Part shown: one piece after another, positions 10,601 to 19,508 of the stretch | Numbering within the stretch: the stretch's first letter is position 1 | Layout: each line of letters opens with the position of its first letter | NCBI RefSeq assembly: GCF_000003605.2 | Contig: NW_003142749.1 | Location: forward strand, 1 to 20,598 | Length of the DNA stretch: 20,598 nt | Reading direction: 5' to 3' | Source of the DNA: Saccoglossus kowalevskii | Taxonomy: Eukaryota; Hemichordata; Enteropneusta; Harrimaniidae | The notes under the pieces: generated by a model | Told to the model about the DNA's origin: nothing | The model's input: only the letters and a program-made list of their open reading frames with translations | Databases searched by the model: none | Made by a program: the position numbers and the translations under genes

Positions 10601-13600
10601 ACCAAATATGCGAATTTCTGCTGGGCGCCGGACATGGAATAGCGCCTTCTAGCATCCCGGCAAATTCAACGCAAGTAGACATGTTATTCAAGGAGAAAAA
10701 ATACAAAGACGTCATAGAAAGATGCAGCAGACTTTTGGATCAGTATCCACTAAAACCGACCAGGGTTTTATTACAGCGGGGATTGGCATATCTGTTACTA
10801 GGGAAACGAGAGAAACTGATGATTGCTGACTATTTAAAAGCTTATTTAGACGATACTCAGGAAACAGAACTTTACGTACGAAATTGCCAAAAAGAACATT
10901 TACCACGAATAATTGAACTTTTTCGCTCTTGTGCAACCGCGGAGCGCCCCCAGAAAGGTGGCGCGAAAGCTGTCGATCAATGGAGAAATCTGGTTATTGA
11001 TTGTTTTCAATTTATTCTATTGTTTAAACCGACAGACACCAAAGCGTTACACGCTCTAGCAAATAATTTGAGAGAACGGAAAAATTACAATGAAGCGATA
11101 ACGATGTTCTCGACTGCTTTACAGCGCGCTAGCGCAAAATCCAACACTTCCTCCAAGACGATAATCGAGCTACTGATTCTGCGCAGTGAGTGTTATCTGG
11201 GAATCGGTGACGGGGAGGTGGCTGTTAAAGACGTAATATTCGCGGTTGCCATGGATAAAGCAACAGCCAAATCGATGATTTTTAAACACTTGAAAAAGAA
11301 CTCCCAGCGAGAAATCGTGGTTAGCGCTTTGGAAATGGCGGAAATTTGTATGAATACCCATAAAAGGGAAATTCGTGGGAACATCGCTTCCAATGGGATA
11401 AGACGGGATAAGCAGAAAACGTTGATAAAACAAGCCGTCCAGTATTATAAACTTATATTACTAATGGTGCCCAAACACAAACATGCAATGGCGTGCTGTG
11501 GGGAGTGTTTCTGTCTTCAGGGCAACCACTCGGAAGCAATCATGCTTTTCAGTTGCGTGCTCGAAATCGAAAATGTCTGCTCGACTCTCTGTGCACGTGG
11601 GATGTGCCATTTCCACGTGGGTGACCTCGCTGACGGCCTGGACGATTTTGCAAAGGCGGTGGAAAACTTTCCGGATAACGTTCAGGCTCTCTGTGGACGA
11701 GGGTATGCAAATTTGGTCACGAATGACCCGGATGGAGCTGTGAAAGACTACCTAAAGGCGATTGTTTTTAGTGTAATGGACAGCGTGAATTACGCGATTG
11801 AAATGCCCGTACCTCAACAACGGTCTTTGCAACATTATTTACAAATGGAAGTTAATAAACTTTTAGACCGAGTTGCCAAGAAAGTATCCCGGGACGAGGA
11901 TGCGAAAGTCAAACTTAAAGCCGATACAATAAAGTAAGTTACGAACGAGGAGAATATGGCTCATTCGACGCACTTCATTTGTTGTGGGTGCGTAGGTTAA
12001 CGGTAACTTCTAACACGGTAACCGTGGTTAAAGCAGGGGAGTCTTCACCTGCGCATGCGTCAGATGGCCATGGCGTGTCATTGTTTACAAACAAGCATGA
12101 GCCCATGAGCCTTTGCGTTTTTGCGTGCGTTGCTATGGTCGCTTGGGACTCAATTCCCGCGCGTGCGCAGGTGACGACCCCCACCCGCTTTAAGATAAGG
12201 ATATTCTGATTTGTTGAGCAATTATTTATTACTCAAGTTTATTTAAAAGTGCGGATACAAAAATGGGGAAGTTTTTGAATTCTAAACTTCCTTTTGAATT
12301 ATGCATTTTGACTATTATTTGAAGGGAAATCACAAAGCCAATGCTTCTATGGAAATCAGTTCGGGCACACTTTTGCTTATTGTTGTTTATTTGATATATC
12401 GTTCGCTCAACATCTTCGCTAGCCAAGGTTTAAGTTTATTCGGCCAAGCCTTTGAACAGACCTTGGCAGAACGACCATCAAATATGCGTATTCCAACAGC
12501 GCCCCCGTTAGTCCGTTGCGGCTAATCATTGTCTAATCAGTTTGCGCGTTACAGATCCTTCTTTGACGTTTCATTTTAAACAAAATGGCGGCGCCCATGA
12601 ATCTAAATCACACAAAAAATACAAATGATTTTTAATTATTTGCTGTTCCATTTCCCTCACACTAAACTATATTTGTCCGCGACTTTATTTCCCTTTACTT
12701 TTTTGTTATCGTGCCTCAGTTTAAAGTGCGGTGTCGTGGCGCAATATTCGAAATTTGTGTAATCAATGTATTTCACACTTGTTGAATACATATCGATAAG
12801 GAAGCGGCGCGACAACAAGTCTTTTAAACACACACACAGACTCTATAAATTTCGTAAGCTCTTGCTTGAAAACATATTTCGAGATTATAATTTTCTGTTG
12901 TTGTTTTTTTAATTATCAGAATACTAGAAACCGCGCTGTGTATCGGTGAGTTCTTAAAATATTTAAACGTTGATGACGTCAGTATCTGTTTATTGATGGT
13001 CCAGGCATTGCGCTATCTGAATCGACATGACGATGCAGAGAGGGAACTATGTGAGTTCACTGATCGCCACCCTGACAATGAGGTTGCCATGGTACATTTG
13101 TCAACGTTCAGGATGAAACTCGGAAAGACAGACCAAGCTCTGAAGGTAAGACAGTGCTCTGACTGTAAACAATTGCTCATGTAAGGGCGTACGCGTAAGT
13201 ACGACAGAGCCATCACACAATCGGGCATCATCAAGATGGATATGATGAAATTATGTTATGCGTGATCAGGGTACTTATGTGACGTGTTATCTTAGATCAT
13301 GTTATTTGTGGGAGTAGAACAAGCCACCCAATGAAGGCCCCTTAGTTTTCCAAGCAAGGTAATTGACACCAGTAATTAATAAACAATGCTCGCTAGCTCA
13401 AGTATATTCGTACATGTCTGGACTTGCCCTACATTACCGGAAGTCACGGTAACGCACGCAGTTGGACCACACTCTATCTCTGGCACGCCCACCATGTGTA
13501 GCATGTCTCTCTTCCATTTTAAAACCCGCTACGTAAATCACGACATGATTCCTGTATCACGCAACCCAGATAACGACCGGACATTATTAACACACAATTC

Positions 13601-16600
13601 TATGACGATTCTCGTCTTTCCGCAGGATTACCTTGATGTACTTCGTCGGAAAGGAGCCAGCGGTCTATCCGCTGCTTTCGCGCAGATCAACTCTGCAGAT
13701 CGTGTGGGTATTCAGGACGAGGCGCATATGCACGCCGTGCAGTTACTCAAAGAATCCAGATCCGCGGACTCCTTCAAAGATGCGATTGATTGTTTCACAG
13801 TTGCTATCGCCGCTGCGGGTAAGTGTGTTTTTCCTAGGGACGCACGTCAAAATATATGTCATTTGTCATTTGAATTTTTAATGTAATTTAGTTACGGGAA
13901 AGTCATTTGCATTCCCGAGGGGTTTACTCGCCCACTTCTCGGGCGAGGTGCTCTGCGACCAGTTAAAAAAAATGACCCAACTAAATCGACTAGTAGTTAC
14001 TAATTGGTGCAAAGCGATTTGAAATTGAGGTACAACTTACTCAAAAACTCTGACTGACTGTTTTATTCCGAATATTTCATTAGCCATGATAGAAGTGAGC
14101 TGCAACAAAAGTACCTATATATACAGTAATTGCAAACACCGTCATGCAAATGCGATTAAAGGGTGGCGGTCATCGCGCAGCGCGTGTTCGAATTATATGT
14201 CAACAAACAATGTATTTTACACGCGTTGTATACGTCGCTATGAGTCTCATATCGAACAGGACGCGACGCGACGTCCACTGTCCTTTGAAGAGGCAATGCG
14301 GATACATTTTCACAATTTAAAATAATTTTGTTTGATATCACACCTTGATAATTATTGAAATAAAAATGTTATTAACAAACAAAGCAGTATTCTTCAGATG
14401 CAATATAGAAACGCTAGTTCGCATGCGCTCTGGATTTACCTATACGCACAGATAATTCGAAGCGCCAGTGATTTTACAATTCGTCTAACGAATACATGTT
14501 CAATGCTAAAACAACGCTTTTGTTTCACGAAAAAAACAACAACATAACGATGTCCTAAATATATTTACAATGCGTAGTACCAAATAAACACTTTTCCGTT
14601 CACTGCGAGATCCCGCGTTATGCGTGAAATCGAACGTAAAAACAAAGGTCATAGCGTCATAGTGGCGACAAACATCGTGTGGGATTCGACAAACGCGAAA
14701 GTATTTCGAGGGATATTACCATGCTTAATAATGTGCTGTACACATTTGATGATAGGCAATTTTGATGAAGTAAGGGTATTCAAACGCAATATTCTTCTGT
14801 CAAAAATCGGCCTTTCGATGTGAGCTACGAAATTTAAAAAAATCGAGTTCAAAATTAAATTTGAATTTTGCCGCGGCGGCATATGTTCGGCGCAAGTCTT
14901 TCATGCAATTCGCGAGAACTCGCAGTTAAACAGAAAATCACCTTTATAGGGCTTAGATCAACACCCCATATTTTTCGGTATGTCCAAACTTTATTATTTA
15001 TTGGGAAAGAACACAATATGTTCTTCTGTCGTCATTTGCGTCGCCTCAAAAGTGTGCTTTACACGGATTTTAAATTTCGACAGCATTATAGGTGGAGACG
15101 GCTAACTTTCCTTTCCGTTTTTCACAATTTCCAGGTGTAAAATCTGCCAAATCTCTGCTGGCCAGGGCCGAGTGTTACGCCCATCTTGGGGACCAGATTG
15201 CTGCCATCGCCGATTTCACCACGGTTCTAAAATATGACCCGGATGTGCAGGAGGCCCTCTGTGGCAGGGCGTGTATGCAGTTGACATTGAATCACCAGCA
15301 GGTAAGGTGGTCACGTGATTAGTCTACTAGTATGTTGCTTCATTATGCATAAGTGACGTTGATTTGATTTCATGTTCTTACTTTTTACAATTATGAAAAT
15401 TAACTATAGGCGCTTTTTGCTAATTTTTAACTGAGTCCCTATTTACAATATATTACGTGCACGCATCCCTCTGACTGGGGCGCCCGAGTCTTGAGACGCC
15501 ATCGCCAGTTAGTAAAAAAACGTCACGGTGTTATGCAAGCTCGATCCTTGTAAAATGTGTGTGCGTTATGTGGTTGGTTAAAAGGTATACCCTATAAACA
15601 TCGACAACTCCACACGGATACCTCGAATCAAAGTGAAGTACGATCCCATTGAAACAAATGTTAAAAACAAATTGAAAAATGGTTACTAGTTCTCTGTTTT
15701 TGTAGCATCATGACAGCCGTTACTATCACTTGCAGTGGTTAGCAATTTACAAGTATACGATTAATTATGCCATTCGTGGTTGTGTGCGATTAAACCCTGA
15801 TAATCCCGACATATAATACTGCGGCGTCTCCTTTTTAAACTATTTACCAAGTGTGAAAACCGACTGTATAAACCTTACATGGATTTCTTTTGATAGGATA
15901 CTGTAGTCGACTATTTGCATTCACTCTCCGTAAACTTTGAGTACACAAAGAAACACATCTCATCGTTGCCAGAGCAACCACGTCTTCTAGTTGTCTACTG
16001 GCTTCACCAACACGCCATGAACTTATTGTCGCAAAATGTGTCCCACCATGATGGTCAGCTGATGTCATACGCAAAGCTGATTGGTCAAATACTGGTTGCA
16101 ATGGACGAGGATAATTCAACTTGGCACGGACTGTATGCTGACGCCCTTATTGTCGAAGGTGGGTTTATACTCCATATGTGACGTTCAAGTAGTGGCAACG
16201 ATAACAAGACCCAATAATTTTCAAAAAAATTCTTGCGTGAATTTTAAACAATATTCATTTTACTTTATATTTCGCCAGGCGAATACGAAACAGCACTTGA
16301 GCACCTGAATAAAGTGACGGAGCTGACACCGGACGATTTGACAGCGGTGGCACGGTGTGCTTTGATTCACATCAAACTCGGTAACCTGGAGATGGCCGTA
16401 CTTCAGCTAGGGAGACTAGCGGAAGACGATACGCAAGGACTTAATTTCGTAATGAAAGTTTTAGATCCAAACCAACAAGCCGAGCTAGCAAAGGTTTGTG
16501 GATACATAATTATGCACACATTAATTAGCATATCTTGCACGGGTTGTCACGTGACGTGAATACACGTTTTTTATTCGATGATTCTCCATTGTTTCAAATT

Positions 16601-17948
16601 ATTGCTGACCGACACTGCAACCTAGAGTTTATTCCCATAAAGAGTACAACTTTGAAGCCAGTTTGAGCCGAATTCAAATTGTGTTCCACTGAGCATGTTA
16701 CTGTGCATATATGCAATGCATTATGGGAAAATACCTAAATCATAATCACCCTGGAAATTCACTAATTCAATCAATTTTTTGAATTTTCACAATATTAGAA
16801 TTCACATCAACACTAATATACGAATTTCATTCCACTACATGTCACCATATAAACCAGTGTGAACATTTTGACCATTTTCTATGATATTCGGGACTCTTGT
16901 TTCACGAAAACCCCTATAAATCCAACATGACATTATAGAAGTGTTAGGAAAGGATTTTATTCGTGGAATTTTTTTTTCAGGTATTTTCCATAACTTAATC
17001 TTGTGTGGGCATACAATGACTTTCTATTTATCTATATATCATTTTTCTAATAGTTGATAATGGTTATTAGGTTTTTATTTGTCCAACAAAACTTTCCAAT
17101 TTGGCTTGTTTTATCGTCGTCACCTTAATATATAATTTTTATAAGTTTATGGTAAATTTGCCGAACTGGGAGTTTTAACAGATATAAATAAATAAGGAAT
17201 GCATTTTTTCGTTTTTACTGTCTCCAGAAATCTTGTACTCACCCCTGTAAACTTTTTGTATGCTTCGCATGCCAAGTGGGACTCACATAGTGTTGTGTCA
17301 TTATATTTTTTTGTCATGCCCGTAACATATTATAATTATTCAATATTTGTGATTTGTAAAGATCATGTGACCAAACAAATAACATATACATTCAGTAATC
17401 CTATATATATATATATATATATATTTCAGTTTGCTTCAGACCAAGCCGAAAAACTGACGAGGGGTAACGAGCACAACAAAGCGTTACATTTCTACAGCCT
17501 CGCTGTGCTGGCGAGCGACGGCAAACAAACAGACCTCTTCCGGAAACGCGGCAAGTGCCTGGCGCGCCTGGAGTTGTATGACCGCGCCGAAAGGGATCTG
17601 TCGACCGTATTAAAGCTGGAGAAGAGTAATCCGTTGGTCAGTGACTACTGCGCACGGGGACACGTGTATTTGTTGCACGACAAAGACCATCAAGGCTGCA
17701 ACGATTACATCAGAGCACTGGATCTGAACTCCTCGTCCGCGCTGAGCATGGTTGCGTCAAAGCCAGGACGCAGCAACCTCGCTCGCGTGTTTTATAATTA
17801 CGCGCAACACAACTTTGACAATAAAAAGTTTCCCGAGTCGCTAATGGTTTGTGATTTTGGACTGAGGATTGATGAGAAAAATGTTGATCTCAGAAAACTT
17901 AAATCCAAAGCCAACAAACAAATGGGCTCAGGATGTGTTCTCCAGTGA
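1402..17948 (+). CDS. TTC34: TTC34-like tetratricopeptide repeat protein, whole gene, eight coding exons
   Basis: Joined model: 1402-1636, 9956-11933, 12920-13145, 13626-13818, 15135-15301, 15897-16158, 16279-16493, 17430-17948. The lengths sum to 3795 bases, giving 1264 residues plus stop with no frame break. Domain order: charged helix (about 20-75), unique region (80-175), Ser-rich linker (177-213), TPR units from about 216 to 683, further TPR units from about 765 to 933, a helical stretch (934-1010), and TPR units from about 1012 to the C-terminus, which ends Cys-Val-Leu-Gln. TPR arrays are helical-pair scaffolds that bind other proteins. No catalytic residues are seen, so a scaffold or adaptor role is inferred. 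The TTC34 assignment rests on remembered family features: long Ala/Leu/Cys-rich TPRs, an early VIERCSRLLD to ADYLKAY block, and a C-terminal block around LARVFYNYAQ. A search could move it to another TPR family. Confidence 0.72.
2447..2460. repeat. 14-bp perfect palindrome next to the tandem array
   Basis: GTAACTATAGTTAC is its own reverse complement. It lies just before the first unit of the 88-bp array and has the half-sites of the X-box in inverted order (GTAAC...GTTAC instead of GTTAC...GTAAC). Confidence 0.6.
2518..2533. promoter_or_regulatory. Perfect X-box-like palindrome, copy 1
   Basis: GGTTACCATGGTAACC is a 16-bp perfect palindrome and fits the known RFX-family X-box pattern GTTRCC-spacer-RGYAAC with a minimal spacer. 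RFX factors often drive ciliary genes. Binding here is inferred from the string only. Confidence 0.45.
2607..2622. promoter_or_regulatory. X-box-like site, copy 2
   Basis: GGTTTCTATGGTAACC matches copy 1 with two changes in the left half-site. The right half-site GGTAAC is intact. It sits at the same place in the repeat unit, 89 bp after copy 1. Confidence 0.3.
2695..2710. promoter_or_regulatory. X-box-like site, copy 3
   Basis: GGTTACTATGGTAACA keeps both half-sites, with one change in the core and one at the last base. It lies 88 bp after copy 2. Confidence 0.35.
3640..3778 (+). mobile_element. TTAA-type miniature element, subfamily 1, internally deleted copy
   Basis: The left end GCGGGGGAGTCGTCACC and the right end GGTGACGACCACTCCGCT form the terminal inverted repeat shared with the copies at 12028, 18651 and 19094. 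The right TTAA is present at 3775-3778; the left one has decayed. Compared with full copies it lacks the TTGGGACTCAATTCCCGCG segment before the right end. No coding capacity, so movement would need a transposase supplied elsewhere. Confidence 0.75.
7896..8102 (-). repeat. Probable dispersed repeat fragment
   Basis: GC-rich against its surroundings. On the minus strand it contains GGCGGATCCAGAAATTC and encodes an open frame with WRIQKFGKQGA and GGSAPP, strings I recall from spurious translations of dispersed repeats in several invertebrate genomes. A short A run lies at 7955-7964 on the + strand. I cannot assign a repeat class. A genome-wide copy count would settle it. Confidence 0.35.
8330..8337. 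promoter_or_regulatory. CRE-type octamer TGACGTCA
   Basis: A perfect cyclic-AMP response element octamer in intron 1. An isolated 8-mer is expected now and then by chance, so function is not claimed. The same octamer recurs at the centre of a 20-bp palindrome at 20374-20393. Confidence 0.2.
8931..9058 (+). mobile_element. TTAA-type miniature element, subfamily 1, left-decayed copy
   Basis: Shares GTCACCTGCGCATGCGTCAG, GGCCATAGCGTGTC, GTTGTTATCGTCG and TTGGGACTCAATTC with its siblings. The right end is GACGACCCTCCTGCT followed by TTAA at 9055-9058. The outer left end is degraded and the inner TTTACAAACAAGCG segment is missing, so it looks like an old copy. Confidence 0.75.
9956..11933 (+). 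CDS. TTC34: Exon 2: giant exon with Ser-rich linker and first TPR block
   Basis: The acceptor TTTCTTCTGCAG precedes it, and the donor AA|GTAAGT at 11934 overlaps the in-frame TAA that closes the open frame. It encodes residues 80-737. A unique region comes first, then a Ser-rich segment (177-213) with DSGGSS and DSGFNS. TPR-like helical pairs follow at about 216-250, 317-345, 348-378, 440-470, 482-513, 586-617, 620-653 and 654-683, seen as alternating small/large positions such as ALCGRGYANL and AVKDYLKAIV. At 1978 bp this is far longer than the other internal exons and may descend from a retrocopied or fused ancestral segment. Protein-level signal is strong across the whole frame. Confidence 0.93.
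11934..12919 (+). other. Intron 2
   Basis: Donor GTAAGT and acceptor TTTTTTTAATTATCAG. It carries one full miniature element (12028-12193). The open frame at 12301-12525 shows no domain that I recognise. AAAATGGCGGC at about 12584 resembles a YY1-type core, without further support. Confidence 0.8.
12028..12193 (+). mobile_element. TTAA-type miniature element, subfamily 1, full copy
   Basis: TTAA flanks both ends (12028-12031 and 12190-12193). The left end AGCAGGGGAGTCTTCACCTG pairs with the right end CAGGTGACGACCCCCACCCG. The interior has GGCCATGGCGTGTCA, TTTACAAACAAGC and GGGACTCAATTCCCGCGCG. At about 166 bp it is non-coding. TTAA is the target of piggyBac-like transposases; TA-target families would also fit, since TA lies within TTAA. 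Confidence 0.85.
12920..13145 (+). CDS. TTC34: Exon 3: TPR units
   Basis: The acceptor ATTATCAG and donor AAG|GTAAGA are clean. The first base completes the codon left by exon 2 (Lys738), then 75 codons give residues 739-813. Two helical-pair units are visible, around MVQALRYLNRHDDAERELCEF and VHLSTFRMKLGKTDQALK. The exon ends in phase 0 inside the second unit, so splice sites do not follow TPR borders. A TGACGTCA octamer occurs within the coding sequence and is probably incidental. Confidence 0.9.
13146..13625 (+). other. Intron 3
   Basis: GT-AG intron with acceptor CTCGTCTTTCCGCAG. The open frame running from 13386 into exon 4 is intron read-through without domain signal before 13626. Nothing else seen. 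Confidence 0.85.
13626..13818 (+). CDS. TTC34: Exon 4: end of one TPR unit and start of the next
   Basis: It encodes residues 814-877 plus the first base of Gly878. DYLDVLRRKG completes the helix begun in exon 3. AHMHAVQLLKESRSADSFKD and AIDCFTVAIAAAG begin the next helical pair. The donor G|GTAAGT is close to consensus. Phase 1 matches the two leading bases of exon 5. Confidence 0.9.
13927..13947. repeat. Small GC hairpin
   Basis: CTCGCCC at 13927-13933 pairs with GGGCGAG at 13941-13947 around a 7-base loop, in otherwise AT-rich intron. No T run follows. Probably incidental. Confidence 0.35.
14156..14288 (+). mobile_element. TTAA-type miniature element, subfamily 2
   Basis: 133 bp, starting TTAAAGGGTGGCGGTC and ending GTCCACTGTCCTTTGAA. 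The right TTAA is changed to TTGA. The core includes CGCGCAGCGCGTGTTCGAA, AACAATGTATTTTACACGCG and GTCGCTATGAGTC. It matches the reverse complement of 19509-19641 along its whole length and has the same size. GTCGCTATGAGTC resembles GTCGCTTGGGACTC of subfamily 1, which ties the two groups together. Confidence 0.82.
15135..15301 (+). CDS. TTC34: Exon 5: TPR units
   Basis: GT completes Gly878, then 55 codons give residues 879-933. SLLARAECYAHLGDQIAAIADFTTVLKYDPD is the clearest canonical TPR in the window, with the usual Gly/Ala positions and a Pro near its end. QEALCGRACMQLTLNHQQ starts another unit. The donor CAG|GTAAGG is strong. Confidence 0.93.
15302..15896 (+). other. Intron 5
   Basis: GT-AG intron with acceptor TTTCTTTTGATAG. 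No gene, repeat or structure seen. Confidence 0.85.
15897..16158 (+). CDS. TTC34: Exon 6: helical segment between TPR blocks
   Basis: 87 codons give residues 934-1020, then one base of Gly1021. The sequence (VVDYLHSLSVNFEYTKKHIS, LLVVYWLHQHAMNLLSQN, LMSYAKLIGQILVAMDEDN) is helical without typical TPR small residues, until WHGLYADALIVEG opens a new unit. The donor GAAG|GTGGGT is acceptable. GTTGCCAGAGCAAC within it fits the X-box pattern, probably by chance in coding sequence. Confidence 0.88.
16159..16278 (+). other. Intron 6, 120 bp
   Basis: The shortest intron, from GTGGGT to ATTTCGCCAG. The open frames crossing it do not continue either neighbouring exon and are not conserved-looking. Confidence 0.85.
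16279..16493 (+). CDS. TTC34: Exon 7: TPR units
   Basis: GC completes Gly1021, then 71 codons give residues 1022-1092. EYETALEHLNKVTELTPDD closes the unit begun in exon 6. LTAVARCALIHIKLGNLEMA and VLQLGRLAEDD form the next one. The donor AAG|GTTTGT is weaker than most but keeps phase 0 with exon 8. Confidence 0.9.
16494..17429 (+). other. Intron 7 with TA microsatellite at the 3' end
   Basis: AT-rich intron. An alternating TA run at 17402-17424 directly abuts TTCAG, leaving almost no pyrimidine tract. The open frame starting at 17199 is intron read-through that includes the translated TA run. Confidence 0.8.
17402..17424. repeat. TA dinucleotide microsatellite, 23 bases
   Basis: Eleven TA units plus a T, ending five bases before the exon 8 border. 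Such runs often vary in length between alleles. Confidence 0.9.
17430..17948 (+). CDS. TTC34: Exon 8: last TPR units and C-terminus
   Basis: 172 codons plus TGA give residues 1093-1264. TPR-like units start at about AEKLTRGNEHNKALHFYSLA, LFRKRGKCLARLELYDRAER, DYCARGHVYLLHDKDHQGCN and LARVFYNYAQHNFDNKKFPE. A basic tail (KLKSKANKQ) leads to GSGCVLQ and the stop. CVLQ fits the CaaX prenylation pattern: Cys, two aliphatic residues, then Gln, a last residue compatible with farnesylation. GC content is higher than in the introns. The start is set by the TTTCAG acceptor and phase 0 from exon 7. Confidence 0.92.
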   Translation, partial: FASDQAEKLTRGNEHNKALHFYSLAVLASDGKQTDLFRKRGKCLARLELYDRAERDLSTVLKLEKSNPLVSDYCARGHVYLLHDKDHQGCNDYIRALDLNSSSALSMVASKPGRSNLARVFYNYAQHNFDNKKFPESLMVCDFGLRIDEKNVDLRKLKSKANKQMGSGCVLQ

Positions 17949-18650
17949 CCAGGTACATTATTTATAAAACAATGAAACTTCAATGGAAATGTTATCAAAG
18001 CGTTACATTTGTCTGCCAAATGCATGCGTTTGTTGTATTCAAATGCTTTAATTGAAACAAATAGTAACTGGACGAATACAATGTTACACAGAAGCATGAT
18101 AATCAAAATATTTACATGAAAACAAATAATTTAACACATCGTGCCTGTAGTTGGCGCTAGTTCTTGCCGGCAACACTGCCTAACCACGGTTTGACGTAAA
18201 CCTCGACGTAACCATAGTAAATATATATTATTTGTGTCAATATTTACACTTGTGTTTTCCTATAAGTCTTGCCGAATACGACAGTTCATCTTGAGAATAT
18301 TACGTTTTGAATGCTGATTTTTTTCTGGATCGGCAACATTTACTGATCATTTTCCTCGATATGTTATGCTATCGACAATAGTACATACATTGTATTTTTT
18401 TATTTTTGATCCGATAAAATAGTATTTCTCTAAAACCATTCATAGTATTCTATATACTAAATATTGTATGAATAACTCCAGTCAGGCTCAGCTACTATTT
18501 TGTTGTGATAATCAAAGTTTTATTTCAAAGATCGCACCGGAATTATGAACCATTTATGGGAGAGTAATCTGTGTGTGCGCAACCACGGAATAATTTTTAT
18601 GTGCGGGCCTGACATTCTTTGATTTGTTTGTGCGTTTAGTGCTACTCCAC
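17949..18650 (+). other. 3' untranslated region and downstream flank
   Basis: No canonical AATAAA lies close to the stop. AGTAAA at 18216-18221 is a weaker variant. The first AATAAA strings I find are at 19011-19016 and 19031-19036, more than 1 kb after the stop. The 3' end of the transcript is therefore unknown. No gene is seen. Confidence 0.4.
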
Positions 18651-18805
18651 TTAAAGCGGGGGAGTCGTCACCTGCGCATGCTTCAGATGGCCATTGTTTA
18701 CAAACAAGCGTTTACCTATGAGCCTTTGCGTTTTTAGCGTGTGTTGTTATCGTCGCTTGGAACTCAATTCCCGCGCGTGCGCAGGAGACGACCCTCCCGC
18801 TTTAA
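18651..18805 (+). mobile_element. TTAA-type miniature element, subfamily 1, best-preserved copy
   Basis: Perfect TTAA at both ends (18651-18654 and 18802-18805). The left end AGCGGGGGAGTCGTCACCTG pairs with the right end CAGGAGACGACCCTCCCGCT, an inverted repeat of about 20 bp that continues into GCGCATGC/GCGTGCGC. It lies about 0.7 kb after the stop codon. Lack of decay at the termini suggests a relatively recent insertion. Confidence 0.9.
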
Positions 18806-19010
18806 TCAACACCAGGTAAAAACTACAATTATTGTTGTGATATCAGTACGAATCGAACGGTTTAAATACATATAATACCAGTGACATCATAGTACTAGTA
18901 TATCACGATTATCAAGTTACCAGCATGTAATATAAACGTTCTTATTTATACACTTTTATTTGTACACCTTTTAGTGTAATTTTCAACGAAGCTGACATAA
19001 ATGCATAGAA

Positions 19011-19016
19011 AATAAA
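19011..19016 (+). terminator. Candidate polyadenylation signal AATAAA
   Basis: First canonical hexamer after the stop, with a second at 19031-19036. The region is AT-rich, so chance is likely. It would imply a 3' untranslated region above 1 kb. Confidence 0.2.
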
Positions 19017-19093
19017 TAAGTTTACATCAAAATAAAAATAGTTCACAGGGGTATAATTTTAATACAAATAACATTCAAAATGGGAATGCAATT

Positions 19094-19258
19094 TTAAAGC
19101 CGGGGAGTCGTCACCTACTCATGCGTCAGAGGGCCACAGCGTGTTGTTGTTCACAAACAGGCGTCTACACATGAACCTTCGCGTTTTTTGCGTGCGTTGT
19201 TATCGGCGTTTGGGACTCAATTATCGCACATGCGCAGGTGACAACCCCTCCGCTTTAA
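19094..19258 (+). mobile_element. TTAA-type miniature element, subfamily 1, full copy
   Basis: TTAA at 19094-19097 and 19255-19258. The ends AGCCGGGGAGTCGTCACCT and AGGTGACAACCCCTCCGCT pair. The interior retains CACAAACAGGCGTCTACAC and TTGGGACTCAATTATCGC. It is about 290 bp after the previous copy, in the same orientation. Confidence 0.88.
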
Positions 19259-19508
19259 TGAAAACCGAACTTCATTTTTCACTTCTATGCATATTCATGA
19301 AACGCGCAGTATCCATGCACAAATCTGGGCTTATTTGCGTGCATTAAATTGAGTCAGTCCGAAGAACTGGAACAGATAATAATTATTCCGTACAACCAAC
19401 TGCGATTTGATTCAACCATAAAATTGGCGGCACAACACATTCCTCTGGGATAATCAATACTTCCAACACATCGTTGAAGCGTTGCTGTTAATTGAATTTC
19501 AACCCATT

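Larger units (their letters stand above)
13819..15134 (+). other. Intron 4
   Basis: Donor GTAAGT, acceptor CACAATTTCCAG. It holds a subfamily 2 miniature element (14156-14288) and a short GC hairpin at 13927-13947. The frames at 14620-14823 and 14868-15140 carry no recognisable domain. Confidence 0.8.

Noticed and set aside
9978-11433. Several minus-strand open frames in exon 2
   Set aside because: Antisense shadows of a long coding exon whose + frame has clear TPR repeats.
12301-12525. 74-codon open frame with a hydrophobic stretch in intron 2
   Set aside because: No splice or start context linking it to the gene and no family recognised.
13386-13625. Upstream extension of the exon 4 open frame
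   Set aside because: No TPR signal before the CCGCAG acceptor at 13625, and exon 3 joins exon 4 in phase at 13626.
15964-15977. X-box match GTTGCCAGAGCAAC in exon 6
   Set aside because: It lies in coding sequence and is explained by the codons for Leu-Pro-Glu-Gln-Pro.
17199-17429. Upstream extension of the exon 8 open frame
   Set aside because: AT-rich, includes a translated TA microsatellite, and a TTTCAG acceptor with the right phase lies at 17429.
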